Assembly: GCF_038618305.1 (NCBI RefSeq)
Contig: NZ_CP152017.1
Coordinates: forward strand, 3,422,501 to 3,486,500
Length of the DNA: 64,000 nucleotides
Reading direction: 5' to 3'
From: Sporosarcina sp. FSL K6-2383
GTDB lineage: Bacteria; Bacillota; Bacilli; Bacillales_A; Planococcaceae
In this document: positions 61,318 through 64,000 of the stretch, one piece after another
Layout of the letters: each line of letters starts with the position of its first letter
Numbering within the stretch: the first letter of the stretch is position 1
The notes under the pieces: model-generated
What the model saw: the letters and a program-made list of their open reading frames with translations, nothing else
Told to the model about the DNA's origin: nothing
Database searches by the model: none
Program-made: the position numbers and the translations under genes

Positions 61318-61914
61318 TTACATCATTCCTTTCAAATAGATGAAGCTGAAAATAAAGATCCAGACGACATCTAAGAAATGCCAGTACAATGAAAAGATGA
61401 AGGCTTTATTAGCCGTTTTAGGCGTCAAACCATGCTTTTTCACTTGTAAGATGATGAATAATCCCCAGAACAAACCTAGCGCAACGTGTGCTCCGTGTGT
61501 TCCAAGTGTCGTCAACAGAATCCCTGTGAAGGCACTCACTTGCAATCCTGCCCCCACATGGACATAATGCGTAAACTCATAGATTTCCACACCGAGGAAT
61601 GCCAGACCGAGTAACAATGTGATTCCAAAGAATATCATCATAGCTTTCTTTCGTCCAAGACGCATTGCATGTACCCCAAGCCCAATTATAAAGCTACTGG
61701 TCAATAGCAAAATCGTCTCAATGAGAACCGGTGTAATTTCAAAAATCTCTACCCCGGTTGGCCCATTGGCAGTACGGTGCTCTAGCGTGAAATATGTTGC
61801 GAAAAGAGTTGCAAACAGCATCACTTCAGCGCCAAGGAAAATCCAGAATCCTAAAATATTCAACTTATTTTGTTCTGTTTTATATTCAAGCGGAAGTGAA
61901 TTATCTATTTTCAT
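61318..61914 (-). CDS. qoxC: Cytochrome aa3 quinol oxidase subunit III
   Basis: This 198-residue protein has five membrane segments. The motifs [35 protein letters not shown] and [18 protein letters not shown] are those of heme-copper oxidase subunit III; the Glu and His residues contact subunit I. Its start overlaps the qoxB end by 14 nt. Confidence 0.94.
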   Translation of the reverse strand: MKIDNSLPLEYKTEQNKLNILGFWIFLGAEVMLFATLFATYFTLEHRTANGPTGVEIFEITPVLIETILLLTSSFIIGLGVHAMRLGRKKAMMIFFGITLLLGLAFLGVEIYEFTHYVHVGAGLQVSAFTGILLTTLGTHGAHVALGLFWGLFIILQVKKHGLTPKTANKAFIFSLYWHFLDVVWIFIFSFIYLKGMM

Positions 61915-63859
61915 CTGTTAACACCTCGCTATCTTTTTCTGTTTCTTCGACCTCTTTAACTGAAATATAGTAGCCATCATCCTTTTCAAATGAACGATGT
62001 GCTAAGCATGCGAAAATCGCAATAGTCGTAATGATAGCTGGGATCCACATACTAAAGATGAATGAGAAGCCCCAAACAAAGAAAATACAGCTAATGATAA
62101 ACGGCATACCGCTATTATTTGGCATATGAATCTTGTCAATTTCCCCTGTAAATAACGGTTGGTTCTTTTTCTTATGGTCCCAGAATGCTTCAATTGAGTT
62201 GACATGTGGTGTTCTCGCGAAGTTATACGATGGAACCGGGCTATGTGTTGCCCATTCAAGCGTACGTGCATTCCACGGATCTGAACTGATATTGCGCGAA
62301 GCATAGCGTGTACTGTGATAGATATTGTAAACGAGTATCGCAAAACCAATTGCTAGGACAATTGCTCCAGCAAAGGACAGCAGATTCAATGCTCCATAGC
62401 CAGTCGCTTCCGAATACGTATACATCCGGCGCGCTTGCCCATCCAATCCAGTAAAGAACATTGGGAAGAACGTGACGTTAAAGCCAACCGCGATAAACCA
62501 GAATGCCCATTTCCCAATTTTCTCACTCAACATGAAACCAAACATTTTTGGCCACCAATATGTCAGACCTGCCAACATTGCAAAGACAACACCTGGAATA
62601 ATCGTGTAATGGAAATGCGCAACTAAGAACATCGTATTATGATATTGATAGTCGGCACTGGCCATACCAAGCATAACTCCGGTCACTCCACCAATTGTAA
62701 AAATCGGTATGAACCCTACCGAATAAAGCATTGGGACCGTAAATTCAATTTTCCCTTTGCGCATCGTTAGTAACCAATTAAAGATCTTGATCCCGGTCGG
62801 AATCGCAATCGCCATTGTCGTGATTGAGAAAATACTATTCGTCAGTGGTCCTTGCCCCATCGTAAAGAAATGATGCGTCCAAACTAGGAACGAGAAGAAT
62901 GAAATAATCACAATGGAAATGACCATTGATTTATAACCATATAGGTTACGACGTGAGAAGGTCGAAATAATCTCACTGTAAATACCAAAAGCTGGTAGTA
63001 CAAGGATATAGACCTCTGGATGTCCCCATACCCAGAACAGGTTGGCCCACAGCATATCCATCCCGCCATTAGTCATCGAGAAGATATGAGTACCAAATAG
63101 CCGATCCATCGTCCCCAATAACAGCGTAACCGTCAGAACTGGGAATGCGAAAACAACAATGGCATTTGTAATTAAAGCAGTCCATGTGAACATCGGCATC
63201 TTCATCAACTTCATACCAGGTGCTCTCATTTTAAAAATTGTCGCCATGAAGTTAATTCCAGAGATTAGCGTACCAATACCGGCTATCTGAATAGATAGCA
63301 AATAATAGTTGGTTCCGACAGATTGGCTAAAATCATTCCCTGCAAGTGGGAAATACGATGTCCAACCAGCGTCTGGTGAACCACCGACGACGAATGAGAT
63401 ATTAAATAACATCGCCCCCATAAAGAACAGCCAGAAGCTAAGTGCGTTCAAGCGAGGAAACGCTACATCGCGCGCTCCAATTTGCAAAGGTACAACGAAG
63501 TTCATCAGCGCATAGATAAATGGCATTGCCATAAAGATAATCATAACAACCCCGTGCGTTGTAAAAACCTCATTATAATGCTGGGCATCTAGCAATATGT
63601 TCTCAGGTACAGCCGTTTGTGCTCGCATCATAAGTGCGTCTACGCCACCTCGGAATAGCATAAGCAGAGCGGCGATTAGATACATAATCCCAATCTTTTT
63701 ATGGTCAACTGTCGTCAACCACTCCCGCCATAAGTAACCCCATTTTTTAAAATAGGTTAAGCCAAGAAGAATCGCAATTACAGTAAGACCGATGGCCACC
63801 ATAGCTGCGTAAATCGCCGGGCTCGGATGAGGTATGGCAAATCTATCAAAGTAATTCAT
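61901..63859 (-). CDS. qoxB: Cytochrome aa3 quinol oxidase subunit I
   Basis: This 652-residue catalytic subunit reduces O2 to water with electrons from menaquinol and pumps protons. About 15 membrane segments are present. Heme and CuB histidines are in [12 protein letters not shown] (low-spin heme), [15 protein letters not shown] (CuB His with the cross-linked Tyr), WTHHFFTMG (CuB) and [11 protein letters not shown] (both hemes). A C-terminal extension ending in [20 protein letters not shown] is a Qox feature. The start has AAAGGAG upstream. Confidence 0.95.
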   Translation of the reverse strand: MNYFDRFAIPHPSPAIYAAMVAIGLTVIAILLGLTYFKKWGYLWREWLTTVDHKKIGIMYLIAALLMLFRGGVDALMMRAQTAVPENILLDAQHYNEVFTTHGVVMIIFMAMPFIYALMNFVVPLQIGARDVAFPRLNALSFWLFFMGAMLFNISFVVGGSPDAGWTSYFPLAGNDFSQSVGTNYYLLSIQIAGIGTLISGINFMATIFKMRAPGMKLMKMPMFTWTALITNAIVVFAFPVLTVTLLLGTMDRLFGTHIFSMTNGGMDMLWANLFWVWGHPEVYILVLPAFGIYSEIISTFSRRNLYGYKSMVISIVIISFFSFLVWTHHFFTMGQGPLTNSIFSITTMAIAIPTGIKIFNWLLTMRKGKIEFTVPMLYSVGFIPIFTIGGVTGVMLGMASADYQYHNTMFLVAHFHYTIIPGVVFAMLAGLTYWWPKMFGFMLSEKIGKWAFWFIAVGFNVTFFPMFFTGLDGQARRMYTYSEATGYGALNLLSFAGAIVLAIGFAILVYNIYHSTRYASRNISSDPWNARTLEWATHSPVPSYNFARTPHVNSIEAFWDHKKKNQPLFTGEIDKIHMPNNSGMPFIISCIFFVWGFSFIFSMWIPAIITTIAIFACLAHRSFEKDDGYYISVKEVEETEKDSEVLTDENR

Positions 63860-63916
63860 ACTTTTAGAACTCCTTTCGTAAAAATGAAAACTTGAATTTT
63901 TACAGCTTATCAGTCG

Positions 63917-64000
63917 TTATTCATGCACGTGGCTTGATTCATGAGCAGAATCTTCTTCCTCTTCATGCCCACCATGATGTCCTTCTGGGGCAGGTGAGAA
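63917..64000 (-). CDS. qoxA: Cytochrome aa3 quinol oxidase subunit II (C-terminal end only, cut by window)
   Basis: The frame is open from the right edge to TAA at 63917 and encodes a tail of 27 residues: FSPAPEGHHGGHEEEEDSAH, then ESSHVHE. The His/Glu-rich tail and the position 58 bp upstream of qoxB identify it as qoxA. The tail may bind metal or be a linker at the outer face. Only the end of the gene is visible. Confidence 0.78.
   Translation of the reverse strand, partial: FSPAPEGHHGGHEEEEDSAHESSHVHE

Overview
The window is chromosomal DNA from a low-to-moderate GC, endospore-forming, motile member of the Bacillales. It most resembles Planococcaceae and is Sporosarcina-like. The evidence is: B. 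subtilis-type gene order around perR and recX; spore genes (sspE, pdaA); sigma-A, sigma-D, sigma-G and sigma-54 promoters; frequent TTG and GTG starts; and a D-amino-acid ligase plus racemase cluster of the kind that builds Lys-(X)-D-Glu/D-Asp peptidoglycan bridges. No rRNA, tRNA, phage, transposase or CRISPR array was seen.

Layout. 1-20 kb is a core block: ygxA (cut by the left edge), ygzB, perR, a D-2-hydroxyacid dehydrogenase, bcp, hemL2, ygaE-like, a complete five-gene peptide ABC transporter operon lying between ygaE and ygaD, ygaD, ygaC/ntdp, sspE, fabL, mutY, yfhP, yfhH, recX, yfhF and pdaA. 20-35 kb holds an MFS exporter behind a terminated leader transcript, fumarase, YihY and YtxH proteins, an AGCS symporter, yfkK, motAB, an M29 aminopeptidase, carbonic anhydrase, a TPP-riboswitch-controlled thiT, and map2. 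35-47 kb is repeat-rich: a DEAD-box helicase, the three-gene cross-bridge cluster, a GlpQ-like enzyme and an accessory island of small or poorly known genes separated by short repeats. 47-53 kb has trhP2/trhP1 (tRNA U34 hydroxylation) and an Fnr-box-controlled DUF2249/DUF59/membrane-protein operon. 53-57 kb is a sigma-54-type lactose/cellobiose-class PTS operon whose GH4 hydrolase is reduced to a C-terminal remnant but which keeps a MupG-like (DUF871) enzyme. 57-61 kb has a chemoreceptor with its own Fnr-type box and a run of micro-ORFs. The right edge is the qoxDCBA quinol oxidase operon.

Non-coding highlights. There are four copies of a nested-hairpin repeat of about 240 bp whose stems differ by compensatory changes, and four copies of a second intergenic repeat that often abuts stop codons. 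There are two TGTGA-N6-TCACA palindromes, each placed exactly 41.5 bp upstream of a predicted start point. There is also a perfect PerR box, a sigma-54 promoter, a sigma-D promoter, two sigma-G-type promoters, and a 200-nt leader RNA ahead of the MFS gene.
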